A stretch of 64,000 nucleotides of DNA from Meloidogyne chitwoodi (lineage: Eukaryota; Nematoda; Chromadorea; Rhabditida; Meloidogynidae): contig JACZZP010000018.1 in NCBI GenBank assembly GCA_015183035.1, forward strand, positions 992,001-1,056,000. The letters run 5' to 3'. The position numbers and the translations under genes were made by a program. Position 1 is the first letter of the stretch. Each line of letters starts with the position of its first letter. Below the pieces are notes generated by a model that saw only the letters and a list, made by a program, of their open reading frames with translations, was not told where the DNA came from and searched no databases. Positions 13,444 through 26,500 of the stretch are shown here, piece by piece.

Positions 13444-13473
13444 TTTTCACGCGGTGAGCACACCGCGTGAAAA
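13444..13473. repeat. perfect GC-rich hairpin
   Basis: TTTTCACGCGGTG, a four-base AGCA loop, then CACCGCGTGAAAA: a perfect 13-bp stem. The GC-rich core is exceptional in this AT-rich region. It could be a transposon end, a protein-binding palindrome or an RNA stem; no gene context decides between these. Confidence 0.75.
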
Positions 13474-13560
13474 AAAATATTTTTTTTTTCATTCACGGTA
13501 AAACTTTAAAAAATAAAAAAATATTTTGTTAATATAATTAGCTAATAAATAAATAAAAAC

Positions 13561-13592
13561 ACAGTAATATATTCACGAGAATATATTACTGT
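13561..13592. repeat. perfect 14-bp hairpin next to the 801-bp element
   Basis: ACAGTAATATATTC, loop ACGA, then GAATATATTACTGT: a perfect 14-bp stem. It ends 3 bp before the target-site duplication of the element starting at 13606. It could be the remains of an earlier insertion or a preferred insertion target. Confidence 0.7.
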
Positions 13593-13605
13593 AATAATAA
13601 TTAAT

Positions 13606-14406
13606 AGAGTTATTGCATTTTTGCGGTATTGGTATTTCGGTAAATACGTATTTAAAATTTTCGGTATTACCGCGGTATTTCTGTATTTTTTAAAATCTCC
13701 TAATTCATAGTGATTTTGACCTAAAATATAATATTAGGCGTAAAATTTCTAAATTATCTAACTTTTAATAATTCTAACGGATGGTTAACTGAAGAAAAGA
13801 GTGAAAGAAATGTTGGATGGTCAACTACATTAAGGGACGTATTGGTGCCATGATTGTTCCAGATTGGTCGCAAGTGTTTGGGTCGGTTTACGGGTTCAGC
13901 AAGAATGTCGGGTTTCGTAATTTACACAAATTTTAAGTTTTTTTCGCGCCGCAGGCAAATTTTTTAAATTATTGCACTTTAGTTGCAAAAAATTAACCTT
14001 TTTAGAGCCACTAACAAAAATATAGGTCTTTTATTTTTCTACTAAATTTAAATATTTTAAAACAAAAAAAAAATAAATCAAAAAATAATTAATGCCCTGC
14101 AGATATAGCATAGGGATCGAACTTATGTATATTTAGGCCAAGAATATAACCCGCTAACCACTCCACCATACGCACACTATAAAGGTAAACAATTTAATTA
14201 TAATAAATATTTTCCTTTTCATATTCCTTCTTTTTCCCAATCCAAAAGATTCAAAGAAATAAGGAAAATGAAGAGGGTAAAAAATACCGAAATACCGAAA
14301 AATACCGCGGTATTTTTGGATTGATCGGTACGGTTCGGTATTTCGGTAAATACCGAAAATAATACCGAAAATAATACCGCGGTAATACGGTACGGTGAAT
14401 AACTCT
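13606..14406. mobile_element. 801-bp inverted-repeat element with GGTATTTCGG subterminal repeats
   Basis: The element begins AGAGTTATT and ends AATAACTCT. It is flanked by identical ten-base copies of AATAATTAAT (13596-13605 and 14407-14416), though AT-richness makes the exact duplication length uncertain (8-10 bp). Both ends carry many subterminal copies of GGTATTTCGGTA and ACCGCGGTA in both orientations, a layout seen in hAT-type elements where transposase binds repeated subterminal motifs. No transposase could be read in the interior. A tRNA-like module lies inside at 14095-14175. Confidence 0.7.
14095..14175 (-). repeat. tRNA-derived (SINE-like) pol III promoter module
   Basis: Read on the minus strand, this starts GTGCGTATGGTGGAGTGG, with an A-box-like TGGTGGAGTGGTTAGC. 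About 35 bases later there is a B-box-like AGTTCGATCC. Spacing and order match the internal promoter of a tRNA gene. The acceptor stem halves do not pair and the anticodon arm is poor, so this is not a functional tRNA. A degenerate tRNA or tRNA-derived SINE head captured inside the 801-bp element is the best reading. Confidence 0.5.
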
Positions 14407-14416
14407 AATAATTAAT

Positions 14417-16090
14417 AAAAAAAATTAGCCAATTAAAAAATATAATTATTTTAATAATAAAAATAAAAATAAATAAAAGTAATATTTAAAAAAGGTTAAT
14501 TATAAAATATTTTTAATTAAATATAATTTAAAAAATTAACAAAATATATTTTATTTTAAATATTTAAAAAAAAAGAAAAAGAAAAAATATTAAATTTTTA
14601 ACGCGTTGCTCGTGCGGAAAAAAAAAAGAAATTCATGATCCTCCAGTAAAAGTTTATTCTCCCCTTAAAAACCAATCAAGCAAAACTGTAAGAGAAAAGA
14701 AAAGAATAAATAATAAAAGAAAAGGAAAATAAAATATTTAAATAAAATTTATTTATTTTTAATACTAAAAAATTATATTTAATAAAAAGAATTTTAATTA
14801 ATTCAAAGAAATTATTTAAAAAACTCAAAGAAAAAAACAATAAAAAAATAATATTTTTTGTAAATTTTATGTTTATTTATTTTTTATTAATTTTATAAAA
14901 TCATTTATTAAATTATATTTATTTGAAAAATTTATTTGATTAAATTTAGACTGAAAAATTATATTTTTATTTAATAAATTAATTTAATAAATTAAGAAAA
15001 GAAATAAACTAAAAAATACAAGGTTATAAAAAAGATATATAAAGATTTAAATTTAAAAATATATTATTATTATTAAATTGCCAACGATCAATCGGTTGGC
15101 CGCAGAGTTTTGAAGTGAAGAAAATAAATTTTAGCTTAGCGCCATAAGATCAAAAGAAGACCGACGGCAAATAAATCACGCGGGGAAGCTAAAAAAGAAG
15201 AAAAGAAAAAAAGAACAAGGACGAATAAAAGACTTCCGGAGAAGAAAAAGCATAGATATAGACACACACCACTTGGCAGTACATAGTTTTATTTTTTATT
15301 TTATTAAAAAAAAAAGAAAATAATTTTTTAAATTTTTAGGTATTAATTTTATTTAAAATTAATTTAAAAAGGACTTTTTAATATTTAAATTTAAAATTTA
15401 TTTTTAAAAAATAATCCAATTATAAAAATATAAGTAAAATATAAATAAATTTAGTAACAAAATTATTGTCTCATTGTTCATCAAAAAACGGCTGCAAATT
15501 AACTGAGCGGCTTTTTTACTTTAAAAAAGATAATAAATAAATAATTCTTTTTTTAACCTTTAAAAAGCCCACACATATATTTTAAAAGAAAAGCGGCTGT
15601 TCAAAAGGAAAAAAGCGCGTAGCCGGCAACTCTTTTAGAGATTTAAAATGACGGAGAAGCGCCGCTAATAATAAGTACATATCACAAAAAATTGAGGAAT
15701 TTGGATATTTGCCCAATAAATAAATTTAAATATTTTTATTTAATTAATAATTAAATATATTTTAAATCTAGAAATATTAAAGAAAACATATCAAACAATT
15801 ATTAAATAAATACAATTATTAAATAATTTTAAGTAATCATGTAAATGATTTATTTTTAAATTATTTAATTTAAAAATAACTAAAATAATAAATATTGTGT
15901 TCATTTAAAAGTTAACATATTCTAGAAAATTTGGCGAAATGTAATTAATTATTTTTCTTTTTTCTCTGCAATCTTTAGTTTAACACACTCTCTCTGTATT
16001 CTATTTTCTTTCGTTAAATTTAAATAATTTTTAGTGTTGATTTAGGTATTTTATTTTTTAAAATAATTTAATTTTACTTACAATTAGAAA
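14417..16090. other. intergenic region upstream of Kidins220
   Basis: About 1.7 kb, AT-rich, with islands of higher GC at 15080-15260 and 15485-15670. The island motifs include GCGGCTTTTTTAC, AAAAGCGGCTGTTC and GTAGCCGGC. The islands lie 430-1000 bp upstream of the Kidins220 start and may be promoter or 5' UTR sequence. No gene was supported. Confidence 0.4.
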
Positions 16091-19000
16091 ATGGAGCAGA
16101 GATCTTTTCATCGAGATCATGGGGATTTACATTTCTTTTCAAATGAAGAATCATCATCCTCAAATATTCCTTCAAATGTTTATGAATATTTTCAATTAGT
16201 GGAAGATGGTATTTTTATTAATTACACTATTTTATTATTTAATTTTTTTAAGGGAAATTTCCATTTTTCAATAATACTCAAGTTCATGTTTCTGCAATGA
16301 AGAATTCTGCTGGAGAGACTTTGTTGAATGCGGCTGCAAGACTTGGACATTTTGAAATTGTTGAAAGGCTTGTTGGTGATATTGATGTTGAAGAAACTGA
16401 TTATGATGGATGGACAGCTTTATTAAATGCTTCACATGATGGATATGCAGATATTGTAAAAACTTTGTTGGATGCTGGTGCTTCTATAGAAAATCCGGAT
16501 TTGGTATTATTTATTTTTTTTTTAATTTTTTATAAAATAGATGGGATGGACTTCTTTAATGTGGGCATGTTATAAAAATCGTCCTGAAGTTGTTGATGTA
16601 CTTATTGAATATAAGGCTCATGTAAATATTGTTGGGGAGGAAGATGGACTTACTCCTTTAATTATTGCTTCAGGCTCTTTTTCTCCGTTTTTATTTTTTA
16701 ATAACTTTATTTTAGGACGAGGCTTTGTTGAATTAGTTCCTAAATTATTAAATGCAGGTGCCCAAGTAAATACAAGTGATAAATTTGGCAGCACTGCATT
16801 AATTTGGGCATCTCGAAAGGGGCATCTTCAGATAGTACAATATCTACTAAATTCTGGTGCTGAAGCAGATGCTGTTGGCATGCAAGGTTTTTTTTATTAT
16901 TTTTGGAATTTAAATTTATTTCTAGCTTCGAGTGCTTTAATGCTTGCCACTCGTGGAAATTATATTTCGGTTGTTGAAGCTTTATTGGCACGTGAACCAA
17001 ATGTAAATATTGTTGACTATAATGGACTTTCAGCTCTTAGTATTGCTGCACGAGAAGGTATTTTTTATTTATGTTTAATTCAATTAATTTTAAATTTTTT
17101 TAAATATTTTATTTGTAAAATATAATATTTTGGATTTACTTCTTCTTTTATGTTTTTAGGTTATACTGAGATAGCTGCTTCATTACTTCAATCAGGCGCT
17201 TTTGTTAATACAGTTGATCGGTTTGGTAATTCAATTTTAGCTAATGCTGTTCGTTCTGGAAATATAAATTTGGTAAATTTTTCTTTTAAATTTTTATGTT
17301 TTGATTTATTATATTTTAAGGTTCGAATGCTTTTGGAAAAACATGCAGATGTTAATGCAAAAGATTCTGAAGGAAGAACTCCTCTACATTTGGCAATTGA
17401 TAAAAATTATTCTGGTTAATTAAAATAAATATTAAATATATATTTATAAATTATTTAGATATTGTTTTGGCTTTAATTGAAAAGAAACCTAATTTGGAAC
17501 TAAAAAATAGGGATGGCGATACAGCATTGCTTAGAGCCGTATTTTTCTTTTAATTATTTTATATAGGAATATTTACTTTTTAAGATAAAAAATCGTGATG
17601 TCCAGGTATCGCAATTACTTGTTAGTATGGGGGCAAAATTAAGTACAACTGACAATGCTGGAGATAATGGTTATTTTTATATTTTTTCTTTTATTTATAA
17701 TTATTATTTTTAATTTAAGCTCTTCATTTGGCACTTAGAGCTCGTTCTCGTCGTCTTACACAGATTTTACTTGTTAATCCTTCGGACTCTAAACTCCTTT
17801 ATCGACCTAATAAACTTGGAGAAACTCCTTATTCTATTGGTAAATGTTTAATTCTTTATCTTGACTTTTTCTAGATAAAATTGTGCTTTTTAACTATGTA
17901 AAAAATTATTTATTTTTGGATTTAAAATACAACTTACTTTTAATTTTTAGGGTTAACTCCATTTATTTTATAGTTTATTTGTTTAGATCAAGAATCACCT
18001 CAACCAATTTTACCTACAATATTTGGTCCTTTTGGTACAGAAGTCGATTTGAAAAGTCTTTTGGGATTTGATTCTTATGGAGATGTACATAATATAATTT
18101 TTTCTAAATTATTTTCTTAAATTTTATTAAAAAAAGGTAATTGCTGATGTTGTTTGTGAGCCAAACCTTTCTTTACCTCTTACAATTGGACTTTATGCAA
18201 AATGGGGTTCTGGAAAGTCAATATTATTATCACGAATTCGAAATTCTATGAAATCTTTTTCACGAACTTGGTTAGATGGAATCGAATTATATTGGAGTTG
18301 GAGTTTAATTTTAATTACTCTTCTTACGTCTGCATTTGTTACTTTATTAAGTACAGCACTTTTTTCTATTTTTCAAAAAGGCAATGAATTATTTTTTTCA
18401 CTTGGAGTTGGATTAGGAATGTTTTTATTATTTTTTTGCGCTTACAGCTTTATTTACTATGGAAGCGAGGTTTTTATTTATTAACTTATAATTTATTTTC
18501 TAATATACATAAGATTAATATATTTTAAATATTTTGTTGATATGAATATTTTAATCTTTTGTATTTTATTTCGTTTCTTTTTCAAATTATCTTTTAGGTT
18601 CGTCTTTGGAATGGTTCAATTTCTGCTGCTCGTTTATTAGCACGAACCTTTGCTCGTTTTAAATTAATGCTTTCTGTTTTTACTTTGAATTCACCAACAC
18701 GTGGAACAGAAAAGGAAATTCATGAAAAAAAGTTTTTTTTTTAAATTTTAATTTAAAATTAAATCATTTAGATTAATTTCACCAGTAAGTTTTCTTTTTG
18801 CTGACAATCATCGACTTTCATTTATTGGTGGAGAACAAGCATTAGCTAATATTGTTCAATCGTTATTTTTAGCTGCTGAAGGTTTTAAAAATAATTTTAA
18901 TTAAATTAATATTAATTTTAAGAACATTATGGAACTCTTGCCGTTCGTTTATTTACAAGTTTTAAACAATATCAAAATGCTGAGCATAGTTCTAAACTTC

Positions 19001-22000
19001 AAAGTATTTGTGGAATCCCTGTTTTAATTATTATATTAATGTTTCCACTTTCTTTGGCTATTTCTTCTCTTTTATTTATTCAAAATCAACATTTAGCAGC
19101 TTCTATTTTTCTTGCATTCAGTGCTATTTCAGGAACTGTTTTACTTTATGTTTTGAGTATTAGACTTGTTGTAAATTTAGTAAGTGAAATTTTCTATTTT
19201 TGGGAAGTTTGTGACTTTAAGAATTTATAAGGTTATTAAAAGAAATAATTTTATTGGACGAGGTTCTAATATTGCTCTCTTCCCCTTACACTTAAAAAAT
19301 TGAAAAGAAAAAATTAATAAACATTTAATTATACAAAACAACATAATAAATATTTACATTATTTACAAAAACAATAAGAGATTATTACATTATAATTATT
19401 ATTTTATTATTTATATATTATTATATATCACACAAATCCTCATCATATACCCATTACAATCCTTTCTGACTTCTATAATCAGTAGTTGTTCCGCACAATT
19501 ATTTGCTAGTCTCCTCAGAATTTAAGCCTTTCCTAGGGAACGGCTCCATATTGTCTTCCAATTTCGCGTAGATGTCCTAAAAATTAAATTATAAATTTTT
19601 TTTTAAAGGAGAAAAATTACATAGAAGGTGATTAGTTGACTCAGCGAACGGAATTTCGGCTCCTCTTCGATGTCGATCTTTATGAGGTCCTTCCCACATC
19701 GCTTAATACGGACATGACTAAAAATAAATATAATGAATGCCTTTTATCATTAAAAAATAAAATTTACCAGTATTTTCCGTTGAGATTCTTATAGACAATG
19801 AACAATGGAAGAACACTCTGCAGCTGGTCCTCGTTGGCGATCACAATTCGATGGTAGAGACGAAACATGTTTGCTGCCTTGCATTGCCGTTCAGCTTCTC
19901 GTGGTGTACAAGGGCCTGCATAGAACTCAGTCAGCCTCTCCTTTGGATTGACATGTTCATGGCTCTTGGCCGGAGCTTCTTCCACTTCCTTAACATTGGC
20001 AGTGGACCTTTAAATAAAAAAAGATTTTTGATGTTAAAAATATTGAAAAACTTACACTGGAACAGAACTGCCTCCCCAACAACTAACCATTGGCGCCCCT
20101 TCACACGATCTAAAAAAAGAGGAAGATATGAGAATTTAAAAAAGTGATTACAGTTTTTCGCGCGAATTGATCCAACCAACTTCCTTCTGAGGAGCACTTT
20201 CAGCTGGTTTCTTAACGTTCTTACGAGCAGCATAATATCCACATCTGTGAAATCCCGTTGGACGATTAATATCCTCATAAAGTTGGTTTTCCTCCACTCT
20301 ATAACGGTTGAATTCTGTACTAGGTGGACGATCGGCAGTCGCAGCATCAGATTCATTATCATCAGTCATCTCCGTCTCGCTAGAAATTGCAGAACCACCA
20401 CCGTCACAAGAATTTTCTAAATATTAATTTAATAATATTAATTAATTATAAAAAATTAATTTAAAAAATACCATATTCATTCGGCAATCGTGGTGGAATG
20501 TTCTCATAATATGTCTTGGAACTGTCGTTGTTGGCTCGAGGAGCTGCCGCCTTCAGATCTGTGAAGGAAGAGTTCTTTTCTGGTTGATGATGTTGCTTCT
20601 TTGGTCCGCCAACAAAATCTGGTGATTTTGGGACTTCAGCTCCGGCTTGTACAGACTCAGGCACTTTTTGTGATGCCAGGTGGCATGGCTTTCCGTGTTT
20701 GCAGCAGATGCAGACAACGTTGACGTCACCGTGCTCCTGCGCTGGTGGCATTGTGAGAAGAGAACAGAATGGAGTATTAGACAATTGAAGGAATTTAACT
20801 TTTCATAATTACTGGAGCTTTTATAGTAATATGCATTCATACATTGTTGTACTGTAATTGTTAAACACACTGAATTGCATCTATCTGGTGATTTAGATTC
20901 GTTGCTTGCATCATTTGGTGACTTTCTTTGCTATATCCTTGACTTTAACTTAATCTGGTGGCTCTCCCTTGGTTGGGGGTAAAGGGTAATCATGTCTTGC
21001 ATATAAATCAGGAGTAGCTCCCTCCATAATTTCACAAACTCCCTTTTTTGTTTATTTATTGTTTAAAAAATTTCTCTTTTATTCTATAGCCAAAGCATCG
21101 AATTGCTCGCATAATAAATCGTATTCATCTTCAACCATTTGAACGAATGTTACAAAAATTGCAAAAAGAAGTTGATTTACTTGTTTCTTTGGTATTTATT
21201 ATTATTTTTAAAAATTATTAATTTTCAAAGATAACAACTCTTGATGCATTTATAAATAGTCAAACAAGACTAGTTATAATGGTAGATGGTTTGGATAGTT
21301 GTGAACAAAATAAAATGGTTCAACTTTTGGATGTGAGTTAATTAATTTAATATTTTAATTTATTTTTTAGGCATTCAATTTATTTTTCTGTTCTCGTCAA
21401 AATGCACCATTTGTTGTTTTACTTGCATTAGACAGAAATATTATTATTTCCACAATTCAACAAAATTTACGTTCTTCTGGTTCTGAGAATGAAATTACTG
21501 GTCGTGATTATTTGAAGAATATTGTTACAATGTAAAAATTGTTTTATATTTAATTTACTTTTTATTATTATTTTCTTAAGGCCTTTCTTTCTTGATCACA
21601 TTGTTGCGCTTAGAAGAATGAGAAATCAACAAAATGCAAAGAAAATAGCATTAGATGTTAATAATTTGAGTGCCCTTCCTTTAAAAGATCGTGTTCGTTC
21701 TGATACTTTTTTAGGATCAAAAATGTCTCTTCGAGCAACTGATAGAACAGATTCTGCAGGTGTAGGAGGAATTTCAACAAATGTTAATGAAATTAGCCAT
21801 TTTTCTCCATCTTTTGATTTATTTGCAAATATAAATCCAAGAACATTGTAATCATTTTTAAAATTAATTTTAAAAATAATATTTTTTTAATTTAAAGACG
21901 AAGAATTGTTAACAGTATTGCCTTAACAGGAAGATTACTTCGTGTTTTTGAAGTAGAATTTAATTGGTGGCAAGTATATGCTTGGGTTTCATTAATTGAA

Positions 22001-23167
22001 CAATGGCCATGGTTTGCAATATATTAATCTCTTTATAACTTTGTTTAATTATAAAATTAAATTTTATTTTTAGGAGAATGTGTTGGTTAATTGATGTTGC
22101 TTGTAGTCTTCAGGTTATTTTTTTTTAATATTTTAAAGAAAAATTTTTAGGATGATTCTCTTTTACTTTATGAACTTTATTGTCAATTAAAAAGTAGAAT
22201 TTCAATTAGAGAAGGAATGGAAGATTTGGATAGAAATAGCTCAGAATTTGAATCAGTTTTTAGAAAATTATGTGCTGGAAAACATAATCAAGTTTTTAAA
22301 TAATTACTTTTAATATAATTTTTAATATTTAGTTAACTGTTGGACATGCTAGATCATTTGCTCCTTGTACTTCAAATTTAGACCCTTATATGCGAAGATT
22401 GATAAGAGAACAAAGAGGAGGAGAGCCTCTTGTTGATTTAGCAGAAGAAACAGAAGAACAAGAAAAAGGTGGAGGAGGAGGAAGTCATGACCCTTTTGGA
22501 CCTTTAAAAGAATTATTAGGATCTGAAGCTGAATTTCTTTTTGATGATCCATTAGTCTGGGCTAGTATTTCAAAACCTCTTGCAAGAATGTCAGTCTCTG
22601 AAATTGATGCTTTAATGAAAAGATTAAATATTTCTAAAGTAAATTAATTATTATTTTTAATTAATTTTTATTAGGATAAAGTTAAATATGTTGGTGAAAC
22701 TTTAATCAAACATAATTTAAATGGTTTAGCATTACATTCTTGCAATTTGGAAGAGCTTAGAGATGTTTTAAATGTATTAAATTTTTAAATAAAAATTTAA
22801 AATATAATTTTTATATATTTTTCAGCTTCCACTTGGTGATTGGACTCTTTTTCAATTATTTATTACTTGTATGAGAAAATGGAAACCATTTATTACTCAA
22901 TCATTAACTGCTACACTTGGAAATAATGCCACAACAACAGAGAATACCCATACAGAATGTCGAAGTCCAAGTGAAAGACCAACTCCTTTAAGAAGTATAA
23001 TTGAAGAAGATGGTGCTCAATCTACTCCTTTATCTATTTTGGAAAGAGAAGAAAAATCACCGAATGAAGAAGAAAGGGACAATGATGAAGATACAAATAG
23101 TGTTGCTTCTGTAGCTGGTTCTGAGCATTGTCTTTTGAAAACATCAAATGAGCCACTTATGGAATAA
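16091..23167 (+). CDS. Kidins220/ARMS scaffold: ankyrin repeats plus KAP P-loop NTPase
   Basis: The spliced frame begins [10 protein letters not shown] and contains about eleven ankyrin repeats (16297-17870). A KAP-type NTPase domain follows, with Walker A AKWGSGKS near 18205 and a Walker-B-like [13 protein letters not shown] near 21270. Four hydrophobic segments sit inside the KAP domain, two at 18290-18470 and two at 19025-19165. A SAM-like region near 22550-22880 and an acidic tail ending EPLME complete the protein. This order is that of Kidins220/ARMS, a late-endosome and plasma-membrane scaffold in receptor signalling. Most introns are about 40 bp. The intron 19180-21089 (1.9 kb) holds an SH2 gene on the other strand; the frame across it is intact. 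One intron (16674-16715) appears to use a GC donor. Confidence 0.9.
19499..20751 (-). CDS. SH2-domain protein nested in the Kidins220 intron
   Basis: Six exons are inferred. The first runs 20751-20472 from [11 protein letters not shown], the second 20416-20152, and the last ends with TAA at 19499. The C-terminal third reads as a divergent SH2 domain: [16 protein letters not shown] (start of helix A), FRLYHR in place of the usual FLVR strand, then [15 protein letters not shown] and [11 protein letters not shown], the usual end of the fold. The N-terminal half is low complexity with a Cys-rich patch [13 protein letters not shown]2 domains bind phosphotyrosine; the altered FLVR region leaves binding uncertain. 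No kinase domain is present, so an adaptor role is inferred. Codons are visibly more GC-ending (CTG, GTC, GCC, ATC) than in neighbouring genes. An ATG-less extension up to 20784 is possible. Confidence 0.72.
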
Positions 23168-23562
23168 TTGAAAAAGAACTTTATTAACATTTTTTAAAAG
23201 TAGATATCTAGACATTCACATATTTTTATAATTTATTAAAAATTTAAGAAATAATTCTAGTCATTTTTATATTTTATCATTAGTTTATAAAATTTTAAAA
23301 ATTTTGTATAAATTATTTATAACAATTTTAACAATAAAATCCTCTATGATTAAATTTCAATATCTTCCATATTCCTCGTCATTATTAAATATTCGAGAGA
23401 ATGCAAATTTTGATTACACCTTAAAAATTTAAATAATAAAATAAAAATAAATTTTCTCTTTACTAAACAGAGATTGAAATTTTTTGATTTTTTTTTAGTT
23501 TAATTTCTATTAAAATTAATCCATAAATTTAAATATAATTTTCTCTAAAATATTTATTTAAA
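23168..23562. other. convergent 3' intergenic region
   Basis: About 395 bp between the Kidins220 stop and the pwp-2 stop. AT-rich with AATAAA-type signals on both strands, consistent with two 3' UTRs. Nothing else seen. Confidence 0.5.
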
Positions 23563-26500
23563 TTAAAAAAAAACCAACATTCCAAGTAATAAATTATTTT
23601 GGCTATTTAATAATTCCAAAATTGCTGTTAATGATGGATTTCTTTGATTAAGAGATAATTTAAATTCCCAACTATATTTATAAAAAAGTTCTTTAATTAA
23701 AATTAAATAAAAATGAAAATGTTTTGAAGGAATTGGTCCTCTTGTTTTATTAGCTGCTAGCCATGAAAGTAAATATTCTGCAGATGATAATCCCAAATTG
23801 TTAATAATAATACGTACTTTTTAAAAAATAAAATAATTATTTAAAATAAATTCTATTTATTTTTTAATATTTTTTTCCAAATAATCCCCATTAAATAATT
23901 AAATCTTTTATACAATGTTCAACAGGTATTGCCTCTATTGTTCTTTCAATAATTTCATTATCATTTAGTCTCAAAGCTAAAGAAAGTGCTTTTACATGTT
24001 CTCCATTAATTGTTAAATTTATTATTTCTTTAGGTGTAATATTTGATTCAAGTTGTAAAGGATCAAATCTTCGAGGTTTTGATAAAGAATAAATACAAAC
24101 ACCTTCAGTACAAGCAACAGCAAAGTCCAAACCTAAAAATATGATTATTTAATTTTTTTATTTTGATATAGAAAAAGTAAATGTTTTTTCTGTTTTATTA
24201 ATATAAAATTATTTTCCAATTTTAAATATACCATTTGGAGAAAAGTCAATTTTTGACATTAAAATTGCAGGTCTAACAGCTCTTTCAGAAATATCAGTAT
24301 GTCTTGTTCCTGGTAATCTAATTTTCTTTTGTTTATTAGTTTCTTCTTCATCAGAGTCTGTCAAATCAAATAAATCTAAATTTCCAAATTCTGTCATTTT
24401 TCGATAATCAATTACCAACTAAAAAAATATTTTTTTAAAATAAAATAAAATTAAATTTTTACATTAACTCCATCCAAACTAAAATTACTGCTTAATTTAA
24501 ATGATCTCAATTTTATACGATCAGCAACACTATAAAGACAAAAAACATTTGATTGACCACCAGCTAATAATAATTGTCCATTTGGTGAAAATGAAATACA
24601 AGTAAATGTTCTAAATTAATATTATTTAATTAAATTATATTTAAATATATTTAATTTAATACTTATTCTTTTCTGATGTTATTTTTCTTATTTTATCATT
24701 TCTTTGTTTTCCTGCATCAATATCTAATTTTGTTTCAATTATTCCAATTTGTGTAGTATTTAATGTATTAAATAAATTAATATTAGAATCATAACAAAGA
24801 ACAGCTAAAATAGATCCATTTGGACTTTAAAAAATAAAATATTAATTTAAATATTAATTTTAAAATAATAATACCTATATTTAACATCTAAACCTTCATT
24901 TAAAAGATTAACAGTTTCAAGGCAATTTCCTCCTTGTGTAATATTCCATATTTTCATTGTTTTATCCAAAGAAACAGTACAAAGTAAATTTTCATAATAA
25001 GTTAATCCACTAATTAAATTTGAATGTCCTGTTAAAACATCCAAAACTTCACTTGTTTCAAAAGACTAAAAAAAGAATTTTTTTCAATAATTTTTAATTG
25101 GGTTATTTTATCTACTACCCCACTTCTCAAAGGTAATTATTTAAAATTTATTTTATTTTCTATAATAAGTTGCTTTTAAAGAGTTAGAATGAAAAAAAAA
25201 ATATTACCCAAACATAAATTTCAAATAAATCTCGAGATGCAGCTGCTACAATATCACCAGAAGAATCAGCACAAAGCAAATGCAATTGTGTTTGTTTTGG
25301 TGCTACCAATGTGCGAAAATTGCGATACCTTTTTAAATAAATTAAATTATTTAAAAAAGGAAACAAAAATTTAAAAAATATTTAATTAATTTATTTTTCA
25401 ATTTTAATATAATTTATTCTTTTCTTAATCTGAAATAAAAAATAAAATAAAACCTTTTTAAATCATGTGCTCTAATAGACCCTTCAAGCGAAGAAGACAA
25501 AACTGCTTTCCCATTTTGAGTAAAACAAATGTCTGTAACTCCAGTTTCATGTTCAGTAAAAGTAACAGTACAAAATGAAGTTGTACAATTCCAAAGCTTT
25601 ACCTGAAATGAGACAAAATAAAAAATAAATTAACAAACTAGTTCTTCATTTTATTATACATAATTATTATTTTTTACTTTTCCATCCTCTGCTCCAGTTG
25701 CTAAAATTGAACCATCAGGAGAATAAGAAATACAAGTTATTGTTTGGCTATGTGATTGTTGTTTAAGTATATGTGATTCACTTTGCCATTCCCAAACAAG
25801 TAATTGAGAGTCCATTCCTCTTCCACATCCAATAGCTAACCAATCCCCTCGAGAATTGAAATTTATTGAATTTATTTGTTTATTATCAATACTTTAAAAG
25901 AGAAATTAAGAAATTTTAAAAATTAAAAAAACCTAAAATTCTGTAACAAGGATTGTGTAAGAATGTCAAAAATGCAAAAAACTCCATTTGAAAAGCCTGT
26001 AGCCAATAACATTTTATTTTTATTTATAGAGGCAGATAATAGTTCAACATTTGTTGAAATGCATATTAATGAAGTTAGACAAGTTCTGAATTTTTTGAAA
26101 AATTTTTTAACATTTTAAAATTTTTAAACTTAATCTTTCTTGAAAAAAACAATTTTTCTGAATTTTTTTCATGTTCAAAAATACTAAAAATTCCACTTTT
26201 ATCCACAGAAAGTAACTAAAATGTTTATAAAATTATTTTATAGTAAAATTATTTTAAAAATTAACTCCATTATCCGTATCAAGAAACCAAACGCCAATAA
26301 TTGAAGCTCTTTCTCCAAAAGTAAAAACTTCAATATTTTTAGAAGAAGTAGGTATTGCAGTAAATACTTTAACAATTCTTTCTCCTGCAGCGACGACAAA
26401 ACTAATTTTAATTATTTTTTAAATTTATAAAAATATTAAAAATAACCTTCCATCAAATGACCATCCAATTGAATTAATATTATCTTCAGAATGTCTAAAT

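Noticed and set aside
20553..20870. Alternative 105-codon frame starting [10 protein letters not shown]
   Set aside because: It is shifted relative to the frame that joins in phase to the SH2 exons; the latter has coding-like codon use.
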